From positions 1-5,430 of the forward strand of contig CANHJR010000107.1 in the NCBI GenBank assembly GCA_947461165.1: a DNA stretch of 5,430 nt. Direction: 5' to 3'. Of the stretch, positions 1-5,430 are shown one piece after another (the first letter of the stretch is position 1; each line of letters begins with the position of its first letter). The position numbers were made by a program, and so were the translations under genes. This stretch comes from Saprospirales bacterium (GTDB lineage: Bacteria > Bacteroidota > Bacteroidia > Chitinophagales > JADJOU01). The notes under the pieces are model-generated. The model saw only the letters and a list, made by a program, of their open reading frames with translations. It was not told the DNA's origin and searched no databases.

Positions 1-35
1 GCAAGTTCAGCCGAGTTATGCGTCGTGTAGCACAT
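1..35 (-). CDS. Possible SRAP-family (HMCES/YedK-like) protein, N-terminal fragment
   Basis: Read on the minus strand from the ATG at 35-33, the edge of the window encodes MCYTTHNSAEL and then runs off. A Met-Cys start is the hallmark of SRAP proteins: after Met removal, Cys2 forms a covalent thiazolidine link with abasic sites in single-stranded DNA, and Bacteroidota members often begin MCY or MCG. A small residue cluster followed by an acidic-Leu pair also fits this family's start. Only 11 codons are visible, so the family call is inference. The gene would be divergent from the desaturase and two genes away from dinB, another DNA-damage tolerance gene. No clear -7 box was found in the bases upstream of this ATG. 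Alternatives are chance, or a plus-strand gene ending here: one plus frame stays open from base 2 to a TGA at 95-97. Confidence 0.35.
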   Translation of the reverse strand, partial: MCYTTHNSAEL

Positions 36-93
36 ATTATGGTAACGAGTTTCAGAATATAGAATATGTTGTAAATATAGTTCAATCCAAACG

Positions 94-110
94 ATGAAAA
101 CAATTTTCAT
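94..110. promoter_or_regulatory. Perfect 7-3-7 palindrome, candidate operator for the desaturase gene
   Basis: ATGAAAACAATTTTCAT has seven-base arms that are exact reverse complements around a three-base CAA centre. Its centre lies about 40 bases upstream of the transcription start predicted from the -7-like box at 129-136, a usual place for an activator or repressor site. It contains the upstream in-frame ATG at 94, which is one reason not to take that ATG as the start. The regulator is unknown, and AT-rich DNA produces some palindromes by chance. Confidence 0.35.
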
Positions 111-128
111 TTTCTATGGAATTTATAT

Positions 129-136
129 GATTTTTG
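129..136 (+). promoter_or_regulatory. Near-consensus -7 box (GATTTTTG) of the desaturase gene
   Basis: The octamer matches the Bacteroidota -7 consensus TAnnTTTG at all fixed positions but the first. It ends eight bases before the ATG at 145, the same distance as the dinB box from its ATG. Transcription from here would start within or just before the 145 codon, giving a very short or absent leader. No good TTG-type -33 element was seen, so activation may depend on a bound factor. Confidence 0.4.
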
Positions 137-144
137 TCATCTCG

Positions 145-1248
145 ATGAAAACAACACCATTTCAACCCTTGCGATTTGTAGATCAAAAAGCGACAGATGC
201 TCCGTTTTTGTCAACAGTACGCGAGCGAGTGAACAACTATTTCGTGCAGAATAATCTTTCAAAAAAGGCAAATGCCGCCATGAAATGGAAAACAGTTATC
301 CTTCTGGCAGGTTACATCTTCCCTTTTCTCTATTTTTGCTTTAACGATCCTAGTCTAAACCTATCCGTCCTAATATGGATTATTATGGCTTTGGCTGTAT
401 CTGGAATTGGAATGTCTATTATGCATGATGCCAATCATGGTGCCTATTCATCAAGCCATAAGGTCAATGATTGGCTCGGACTTACGATCAACCTAGCAGG
501 TGCTTTTCGATATAATTGGAAGATTCAGCACAATATTTTGCATCATACTTACACCAATATAACACACTACGACGATGATATCGATGACAAGGCAATGCTC
601 AAATTATCGCCTCATACCGAAGCGAAGTGGTATCATCAATTTCAATGGATCTATGCATTTTTATTTTATGCTATTATGACGATCTATTGGTCTGTCGCCA
701 AGGATTTTCTCCAATTGACTAGATACACGAAGGAAGGTCATAATCGGCTTCAAGGAGCTGAAAACACATTCCTTTGGGTCAGATTGGTTGGGTTGAAGTT
801 TGCTTATTTCGTTGTTTTGATTGGTGTGCCGACGTTTATTTTTCATATTCCTATATCTAAAACCATTACTGGTTTTCTTGCAATGCATATCGTCATGGGA
901 TTGGTACTCACCATCGTATTCCAGCTAGCGCATACGATCGCAGGAACGGAGCATCCACTTCCTACCGACGACCTCAAGATAGAAAACAATTGGGCTATTC
1001 ATCAGATGCAGACCACAGCCAACTTTGCTACAAAAAACAACTGGTTGTCCTGGTATGTCGGTGGGCTCAATTATCAAATAGAACATCACCTCTTCCCCAA
1101 TATCTGCCATGTGCACTATCCCGCTATTTCGAAAATCGTGCGTGAATCAGCCAAAGAATTTCAGGTACCATATCTCGAATTTGCAACGGTTGGGTCTGCA
1201 TTGCGAGCGCATATTGAAGTATTGAAGCGTTTTGCGAATAAAAAATAG
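145..1248 (+). CDS. Membrane fatty acid desaturase (front-end / acyl-CoA desaturase type)
   Basis: This is an integral-membrane di-iron desaturase of 367 residues that would introduce a double bond into acyl chains of membrane lipids or acyl-CoA. All three histidine boxes are present: HDANH (94-98), HNILHH (129-134) and QIEHH (311-315). The Gln in the third box is typical of the front-end (delta-5/6/8-like, COG3239) branch. No cytochrome b5 domain is fused, as in most bacterial members, so electrons must come from a separate ferredoxin or cytochrome. Hydrophobic stretches at about 49-66, 73-93, 169-186, 217-235 and 241-262 fit the usual membrane topology, with the boxes facing the cytoplasm. 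The start at 145 is preferred over an in-frame ATG at 94 (384 residues) because the extra 17 residues overlap a palindrome and a promoter-like box, and family members usually begin close to this point. It is apparently monocistronic and converges on dinB with eight bases between stops. Regiospecificity cannot be read from the sequence. Confidence 0.92.
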   Translation: MKTTPFQPLRFVDQKATDAPFLSTVRERVNNYFVQNNLSKKANAAMKWKTVILLAGYIFPFLYFCFNDPSLNLSVLIWIIMALAVSGIGMSIMHDANHGAYSSSHKVNDWLGLTINLAGAFRYNWKIQHNILHHTYTNITHYDDDIDDKAMLKLSPHTEAKWYHQFQWIYAFLFYAIMTIYWSVAKDFLQLTRYTKEGHNRLQGAENTFLWVRLVGLKFAYFVVLIGVPTFIFHIPISKTITGFLAMHIVMGLVLTIVFQLAHTIAGTEHPLPTDDLKIENNWAIHQMQTTANFATKNNWLSWYVGGLNYQIEHHLFPNICHVHYPAISKIVRESAKEFQVPYLEFATVGSALRAHIEVLKRFANKK

Positions 1249-1256
1249 GAGTCGCG

Positions 1257-2432
1257 CTATCGTTCGATTGCAATGTTTTTCTTCTCTATCATTCCACTGG
1301 CTCTTAGTACGGCATCCTCTCCAAATCGTTTTCGAAGACGGTCCATAGCACTATATAACTCTACCTTCTCCGTCATATCATCAAAGAGATCGTATTGATA
1401 GGTACCCGTGACGAGATGGCTCATTCGCAAACCGACAAGCCTGATCAACAGCCTTTTTTGAAATAATTTGTCAAATAATATCATCACGCGCTCAATCAGC
1501 AAATGATCAAATGCTGTATGGGGTAGCCGACACTGCATAGTATACGTATTGAAATCAGAGTAGCGAATCTTGAGCGTGATGCAAGCCGTCAATTTCTGTT
1601 TGGTTCGAAGCTGATACGCTAGCTTCTCCGTCATCTGCACCAAGATTTTTTTCACAAAGCTGACATCGATCGTATCGCGCTCAAACGTGGTCTCCGAGGA
1701 TATTGATTTCTGTTCATTGTAGGGTATGACTGGTGTCAAGTCGATACCATTGGCCTTGCGCCAAATCGTAGCACCATTCTCTCCCAGTACCCGCTGCATG
1801 AGTTCTATGGGCATTTGCTGAATAGTCTCTATGCGTTCGACTCCCATATTGCGCAGGAGCAGATATGTCTTCTCCCCTACCATCGGTATTTTGCGGACCG
1901 AAAGTGGTGCCAGAAAATTTCGCTCTGTACCCTCCATGATATGTATCTGACCATTGGGTTTGGCCTGACCAGTACCTATTTTTGATACTGTCTTATTGGC
2001 TGATAAGGCGAGGGAAATGGGTAGTGCAGTCTCTTTCATAATTTTGGTACGAAGCTCTGTAGCGAATTGAAAACAGCCATAAAACCGATCCATTCCTGTG
2101 AGATCTACATAGAATTCATCGATAGAGGTTTTCTCGTAGGCGGGCACAGAATCCTTGAGAATATCTGTGATGACGCCCGAATAGTAACTGTATCGATCGT
2201 GATCTCCGCGAACAACAATACCTTCGGGACACATTTGACGAGCGAGCTTCATACTCATACCGGAGTGAATACCATAACCTCTCGCTTCATAGCTGCAAGA
2301 AGCTACCACGCCCCGATCGCTACTGCCACCTACCATCACTGGTTGACCAATAAGTTTGGGATTGAGGAGGCGCTCCACGGATACGAAGTAGGTGTCGAGA
2401 TCCATATGGACGATCGTATTCTGTTTTGTCAT
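1257..2432 (-). CDS. dinB: DNA polymerase IV (Y-family translesion polymerase)
   Basis: This is an error-prone Y-family polymerase that copies past damaged template bases. In the 391 residues, the palm/finger region (about 1-165) has the first metal-binding motif MDLDTYF, with Asp11 as metal ligand and Phe16 at the steric-gate position. It also has the YEAR motif (48-51), SIDE with catalytic Asp105 and Glu106, and the NKTVSKIGTGQAKPNG segment (146-161). A thumb with helix-hairpin-helix character covers about 170-235 and the little finger about 242-345. A beta-clamp binding motif, QYDLF, sits at 346-350. It is followed by a charged tail of about 40 residues with LYSAMDRLRKRFG, so the protein is longer than the 351-residue E. 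coli enzyme and its clamp motif is internal. All catalytic residues are intact. The ATG at 2432 is supported by GGAG five bases upstream (2441-2438) and by the family N-terminus. It is transcribed alone from a divergent promoter region, with a dyad at 2462-2475 that might be a damage-responsive operator. Confidence 0.97.
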   Translation of the reverse strand: MTKQNTIVHMDLDTYFVSVERLLNPKLIGQPVMVGGSSDRGVVASCSYEARGYGIHSGMSMKLARQMCPEGIVVRGDHDRYSYYSGVITDILKDSVPAYEKTSIDEFYVDLTGMDRFYGCFQFATELRTKIMKETALPISLALSANKTVSKIGTGQAKPNGQIHIMEGTERNFLAPLSVRKIPMVGEKTYLLLRNMGVERIETIQQMPIELMQRVLGENGATIWRKANGIDLTPVIPYNEQKSISSETTFERDTIDVSFVKKILVQMTEKLAYQLRTKQKLTACITLKIRYSDFNTYTMQCRLPHTAFDHLLIERVMILFDKLFQKRLLIRLVGLRMSHLVTGTYQYDLFDDMTEKVELYSAMDRLRKRFGEDAVLRASGMIEKKNIAIER

Positions 2433-2440
2433 TTATTCTC

Positions 2441-2448
2441 CAAATTTA
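2441..2448 (-). promoter_or_regulatory. Perfect -7 box (TAAATTTG) of dinB
   Basis: On the minus strand TAAATTTG matches the Bacteroidota TAnnTTTG consensus exactly and ends eight bases before the dinB ATG. The final G also begins a GGAG sequence (2441-2438) that would be a well-spaced ribosome binding site only if transcription started further upstream. The two readings compete: a near-leaderless message from this box, or a longer message using GGAG. Confidence 0.5.
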
Positions 2449-2461
2449 GCTCAATCTTTTG

Positions 2462-2475
2462 TCAGTAGTTACTGA
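2462..2475. promoter_or_regulatory. 14-base dyad TCAGTAGTTACTGA, candidate dinB operator
   Basis: Six-base arms TCAGTA and TACTGA are exact reverse complements around a two-base centre. Relative to the start predicted from the dinB -7 box, the dyad covers roughly -28 to -41, over the expected -33 element, where a repressor would block the promoter. A third half-site-like AACTGA lies at 2486-2491, 16 bases from the second arm. Given the damage-tolerance role of dinB, a LexA-like or other damage-responsive regulator is possible, but I do not recognise the motif as a known box. Confidence 0.35.
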
Positions 2476-2619
2476 AAATTTGTCAAACTGAGTGGTCATG
2501 CGAAGCTAGAGTTTCCACATGACAAGATCTGTCGTTGGAGGGAATTTGAATTTGAATAACGAGAGAACCTCTTTCACTTCCGTCGAGAAAGATAACAAGG
2601 GAGACCACCATAATTTCGT

Positions 2620-2627
2620 TATATTTG
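2620..2627 (+). promoter_or_regulatory. Perfect -7 box (TATATTTG) of the thioredoxin-domain gene
   Basis: TATATTTG matches TAnnTTTG exactly and ends 25 bases before the ATG at 2653. This would leave a leader of roughly 20 bases, the longest of the visible genes. No Shine-Dalgarno-like purine run precedes the ATG, which is usual for this phylum. No convincing TTG -33 element is seen at the expected distance. Confidence 0.5.
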
Positions 2628-2652
2628 AGTTTTAATTCAGACATAGCAATAT

Positions 2653-3996
2653 ATGAAACGCATTCTTTTTAGCATTCTCGGAGTCCTATTTATCCTCCAT
2701 TTTCAAGCACAAAACATGGATCCAATAACGATTCAAGGGAAAACAAAAAAATGCAAAACAGAATTGATCAAAATCTCTAACAAGACGGGAGAATTTACGT
2801 TTGGGATCAACAAGGATGGATCTGTCATAGGCAATATGTCTGCTCTCGAAGGGTCATACAAGATGTATATTGGGGAGGAATTCGCACCGTTATACCTTCG
2901 TCCAGGATCACATGTGAAGTTTTCGATCAATTGCGATTCTTTCGATGAAACCATAAGATACACCGGTGATTTATCAGCAGAAAACAATGCATTGGCCAAG
3001 GCAATTCTGATCAGCGAAAAAATGAGTCCTACGCAGGCCTTGTTTAAAAAACCAGAAGCCGAATTTCTCAAAATGATCAGCCGATATGAAAAACAACACC
3101 ATGACTTGTTTTCAAATCCAAAATTTTCTAAGGAATTTGCTGATCCAGCCAAGAAGGAATTTCAGATGAGTAGAATCAATCTGCTCTCAACCTACCCATC
3201 CTATCACGCCCAGATCACAAAGAAATCAGACTTCAAACCATCAGCAAGCTTCTATAACTTTTACAATGAATTTGACTTCAACAATGCTGATAAAATGGAC
3301 GAATCGATGGTAAATATTCTCGATAGATATTTGACTTACCAACTGGGATACAATGGAGACGACTACGACAGTTTGACAACATTGAAACTTCAATTATTGA
3401 ATCGAGAAATCACTAGCAACAAGGTTAAAGACCTCTATGTGATAGCGGAGCACCAAAATGCGATCGCATTCGCCAAAAACGTGACAGAGATAGGCAATGC
3501 ATTTCTTTCAGCAACCAATACCGATAGTGTAAAAACACGAGTTCAGAACTATATCACTAAATCGAACAAATTGAGCCCTGGCAACCCTGCTCCAGAATTT
3601 AGCTTAGAATCAGCTGATGGAAGCATAAAATCCTTGAAAGACTATCTAGGTCAGTATGTTTATATCGATATATGGGCAACATGGTGCGGTCCTTGTAAAA
3701 AAGAGCTTCCTTTTTTTGAAACATTGAAAAAAGACTACGCCAATAAAAATATAAAATTTGTTAGTGTCTGCGTTTGGGATCAAAAAACTTCTTGGAAGAA
3801 GTTTTTGGAAGAGAAAAAAATCGCTGGCGAACAGTTGTTTATTGAAGGACAAGAGAACTCTTTTGTAGAAAATTATATGGTGAGAGGCGTACCTACGTTT
3901 ATTCTAATCGACAAGGAAGGAAACATTATCACCAACAAGGTAGAACGTCCTTCCGAGAAAGAATTGCGAACGCGATTTGATCAATTGATTCATTAG
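2653..3996 (+). CDS. Secreted TlpA/ResA-like thioredoxin-domain protein
   Basis: This is a 447-residue exported thiol-disulfide oxidoreductase. Residues 1-20 form a type I signal peptide (MKR, hydrophobic core, cleavage likely after FQAQ), so it acts in the periplasm. There is no lipobox cysteine. Residues 22-105 are beta-rich and resemble the N-terminal domain (DUF4369-like) often fused to these proteins. Residues 110-300 are mostly helical and polar, with no motif I recognise. The C-terminal thioredoxin fold (about 308-447) begins with GNPAPEFSLES, typical of the AhpC/TSA-TlpA group. It has the active site WCGPC (344-348, Cys345 and Cys348), the following KKELP with the Glu typical of ResA/TlpA, and the cis-proline loop GVPTF (Pro414). 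These features indicate reduction or rearrangement of disulfides in envelope proteins, but the partner is unknown. Extra cysteines lie at 34, 94 and 373. It has its own promoter and is followed by a stem-loop, so it is probably transcribed alone. Confidence 0.9.
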   Translation: MKRILFSILGVLFILHFQAQNMDPITIQGKTKKCKTELIKISNKTGEFTFGINKDGSVIGNMSALEGSYKMYIGEEFAPLYLRPGSHVKFSINCDSFDETIRYTGDLSAENNALAKAILISEKMSPTQALFKKPEAEFLKMISRYEKQHHDLFSNPKFSKEFADPAKKEFQMSRINLLSTYPSYHAQITKKSDFKPSASFYNFYNEFDFNNADKMDESMVNILDRYLTYQLGYNGDDYDSLTTLKLQLLNREITSNKVKDLYVIAEHQNAIAFAKNVTEIGNAFLSATNTDSVKTRVQNYITKSNKLSPGNPAPEFSLESADGSIKSLKDYLGQYVYIDIWATWCGPCKKELPFFETLKKDYANKNIKFVSVCVWDQKTSWKKFLEEKKIAGEQLFIEGQENSFVENYMVRGVPTFILIDKEGNIITNKVERPSEKELRTRFDQLIH

Positions 3997-4015
3997 ATTT
4001 TCAATCGCAATTCTT
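3959..4015 (+). terminator. Long stem-loop around the stop codon, possible terminator
   Basis: AAGAATTGCGA (3959-3969) is an exact 11-base reverse complement of TCGCAATTCTT (4005-4015), with a 35-base loop containing the TAG stop at 3994-3996. A competing, shorter stem can form between GCGATTTGA (3973-3981, one bulged T) and TCAATCGC (4001-4008). The sequence after the stem is T-rich (TCTTTATTC) but lacks a clean U-tract, and the loop is long. It is therefore either a weak terminator, a 3'-end stabilising structure, or chance. Confidence 0.35.
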
Positions 4016-4056
4016 CTTTATTCAAGGAAATAATTATAAAATTGAGGATTAAAGGT

Positions 4057-4064
4057 TAATTTTG
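4057..4064 (+). promoter_or_regulatory. Perfect -7 box (TAATTTTG) of the membrane sensor gene
   Basis: TAATTTTG matches TAnnTTTG exactly and ends only six bases before the ATG at 4071, so the transcript should start at or next to the start codon. A TTG at 4042-4044 is too close to serve as the usual -33 element. This box implies that the downstream gene is expressed independently of the thioredoxin-domain gene. Confidence 0.5.
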
Positions 4065-4070
4065 TACCTC

Positions 4071-5430
4071 ATGTTTCCTGATATCAAATCCATTTTAACA
4101 GCGGTTCGAGAATCTATTCTTGACCCAAAAACGTATAAACCGTTATTGCTTGGGATATGTATTATTTTAATACACATCCTTGTTCCATTTGATACCTTTT
4201 TTGATCGAATGGAAAATGCTAAGCATCAGAATTTTGACTTAATAATCAAGAACATGGAGCAAAGGGTTCAGAACAATGAATTCAATCTATATCTCTCTTC
4301 TAGTAGTTTTGAGTTAACATCTACAGATAGTTTCGAAAAATGGTCAAATTCTCCTATTTGCTATCAGGTTTATGGAGATAATATTGAATTTTGGACAAAG
4401 AAATCAATTATATTGCCTCTAACATTTCTGAACAATAAGAAATCCCAAACCTGTTTGTTCTCAAAAGACAATAAACAATATCTAGTCACAAGCAGAAGAC
4501 ACAATGGCAAGTATTATGTCGGTATCATAGACATAGGAAATTACATTAAAGATCATTTTAAAGAGCCATATTTTTTTAAATCTTTTGATTCTGAAAAATT
4601 AGGATTTCAGATTTTGAGCTTTCCGTCTGTAAATTCCAGATCTTATATATCAAGATCTGGTGAATTGATTTTTGCAATCAAAAAAATAGATACCCACAAT
4701 CCTTGTCGAATACTTTGGAATCTAATTTTAATACTTATAGAATTTTTTCTAATTTTCAAGTCGATCGTTTCTTTCTCTCAAAATATCTGCTCGACTTCCT
4801 CTTTACTAGGAGTCTTAGTGTTTTTTGGATTAATCAATTCCATACGAGTACTTATGCTCAAAGCGCATCTACCTGCGCAGCTGTACTCTTTAAAGCTATT
4901 CAACCCAAGCTTGTATTCTGGTTCAAATCCAAGTCTTGGTGATCTTTTCTTGTTTATTTTATGCACACAGTTTATCATCGTTTTTATGCGTAAAAACTTG
5001 GTGATTGATTACGTAAATATAAGAAGATATAGACTTCAATTCATAATTTATACATTGACAATAACACTACTTTTAGGTGAAGCATTTTCGATGTCCAAGA
5101 TTTTTATTGGTTTGGTTGTTGAGAGCTCTATTTGGTTCAATTTCAATTATTTTCCTCGAATCAATATCTACAGTTTTGTTGGATTAAGTATAATGTTGTT
5201 GGCATTTCGTAACTATTTTACATTATCGACATTTTTGATAAAAATGATTGCACGCTTTCAAATGAAAGCAACGAATGTGATCATTTCTTTGGCTATCAAT
5301 ATTCTATTGATTTTGTTAGCTCATGCATTTCTCAATATTTTTAGAACTGAGACCTATGTTCTTTTGGGGATACTTCTTCTCTTTTCATGGATATCATATA
5401 TCCGCTATTTCAAAGGTATTATAAGTAATA
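4071..5430 (+). CDS. Multi-pass membrane protein, probable sensor half of a large histidine kinase (3' end missing)
   Basis: The frame is open from the ATG at 4071 to the window end: 453 codons with no stop. The protein starts MFPDIKSILT. One membrane segment (about 23-40) leads into an extracytoplasmic domain of about 170 residues (41-210), of a size that fits a Cache/PAS-like sensor. A cluster of hydrophobic segments follows at about 213-231, 244-262, 290-306, 322-338, 364-380, 402-420 and 428-446. The stretch LFNPSLYSGSNPSLGDLFL (276-294) resembles the loop before a membrane helix in large Bacteroidota sensor kinases of the NtrY-like group, as I recall them. In such proteins HAMP, HisKA and HATPase modules would come next, but none is visible here, so the kinase call is inference. 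The start is supported by a perfect -7 box six bases upstream and by the position of the first membrane helix. The DNA is visibly richer in A and T than dinB. The alternative is another polytopic membrane protein with an extracytoplasmic domain. Confidence 0.6.
   Translation, partial: MFPDIKSILTAVRESILDPKTYKPLLLGICIILIHILVPFDTFFDRMENAKHQNFDLIIKNMEQRVQNNEFNLYLSSSSFELTSTDSFEKWSNSPICYQVYGDNIEFWTKKSIILPLTFLNNKKSQTCLFSKDNKQYLVTSRRHNGKYYVGIIDIGNYIKDHFKEPYFFKSFDSEKLGFQILSFPSVNSRSYISRSGELIFAIKKIDTHNPCRILWNLILILIEFFLIFKSIVSFSQNICSTSSLLGVLVFFGLINSIRVLMLKAHLPAQLYSLKLFNPSLYSGSNPSLGDLFLFILCTQFIIVFMRKNLVIDYVNIRRYRLQFIIYTLTITLLLGEAFSMSKIFIGLVVESSIWFNFNYFPRINIYSFVGLSIMLLAFRNYFTLSTFLIKMIARFQMKATNVIISLAINILLILLAHAFLNIFRTETYVLLGILLLFSWISYIRYFKGIISN

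Noticed and set aside
2..97. Plus-strand frame open from the edge to a TGA at 95-97, overlapping the ATG at 94
   Set aside because: It would be the C-terminus of an upstream gene overlapping by ATGA, but the 31 residues show no recognisable family. It is kept only as an alternative to the minus-strand SRAP start.
2067..2468. A 133-codon plus-strand frame antisense to the 5' half of dinB
   Set aside because: It lies almost wholly opposite an intact, motif-complete dinB gene, its product shows no recognisable motif, and it looks like a by-product of dinB codon use.
2495..2523. Inverted GTCATG / CATGAC pair and the GACAAGATCTGTC near-palindrome (2521-2533) between dinB and the thioredoxin-domain gene
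   Set aside because: The arms are only four to six bases, with no clear relation to either promoter, and are expected by chance in a 220-base region.
2546..2559. Short tandem GAATTT repeat (about two copies)
   Set aside because: Two copies of a low-complexity AT-rich hexamer are too few to call a functional repeat or CRISPR-like array.
2733..3152. A 139-codon minus-strand frame opposite the start of the thioredoxin-domain gene
   Set aside because: It covers the signal-peptide-proximal part of a clearly real secreted protein. It shows no domain and no upstream control signals.
4703..4942. A 79-codon plus-strand frame inside the membrane sensor gene, starting at TTG
   Set aside because: It is in a different frame from the 453-codon open membrane protein that covers it. 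The other frame gives regular hydrophobic helices, so this is a shadow.
4778..4978. A 66-codon minus-strand frame opposite the membrane sensor gene
   Set aside because: It is antisense to the long open frame, with no promoter, no ribosome binding site and no recognisable motif.

Overview
The window reads as a chromosomal segment from a Bacteroidota bacterium, probably a free-living or marine Cytophagia/Flavobacteriia-type organism. Three things point there: TAnnTTTG -7 promoter boxes close upstream of start codons with few purine-rich ribosome binding sites, a long thioredoxin-domain periplasmic protein of a type common in that phylum, and moderately AT-rich DNA. The species cannot be named from this sequence alone.

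Layout: (1) At the left edge, bases 1-35 on the minus strand look like the first 11 codons of a divergent gene starting Met-Cys-Tyr, possibly an SRAP (HMCES/YedK-type) abasic-site DNA-protein crosslinking protein; this is tentative. (2) Bases 36-144 are the divergent control region. It holds a perfect 7-3-7 palindrome and a near-consensus -7 box just before the preferred start of (3) a membrane fatty acid desaturase, 145-1248 plus. (4) dinB (DNA polymerase IV), 1257-2432 minus, converges on the desaturase with only 8 bases between stop codons. (5) Bases 2433-2652 are a divergent intergenic region with a perfect dinB -7 box, a 14-base dyad over the expected -33 position, and the -7 box of the next gene. 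(6) A secreted TlpA/ResA-like thioredoxin-fold protein, 2653-3996 plus. (7) A 74-base gap with a long stem-loop around the stop codon and another perfect -7 box. (8) A large multi-pass membrane protein, 4071 to beyond the right end, most likely the N-terminal sensor half of a big histidine kinase; its kinase core is outside the window.

The genes do not form one operon: orientation changes at almost every boundary and most genes have their own promoter. The only shared themes are possible DNA-damage tolerance (the tentative SRAP start plus dinB) and envelope functions (desaturase, periplasmic thioredoxin, membrane sensor). I see no CRISPR array, insertion sequence, tRNA, rRNA or phage gene. 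No clearly undescribed system is visible. The most useful leads are two palindromic operator candidates, the short or absent mRNA leaders, and the truncated sensor protein.
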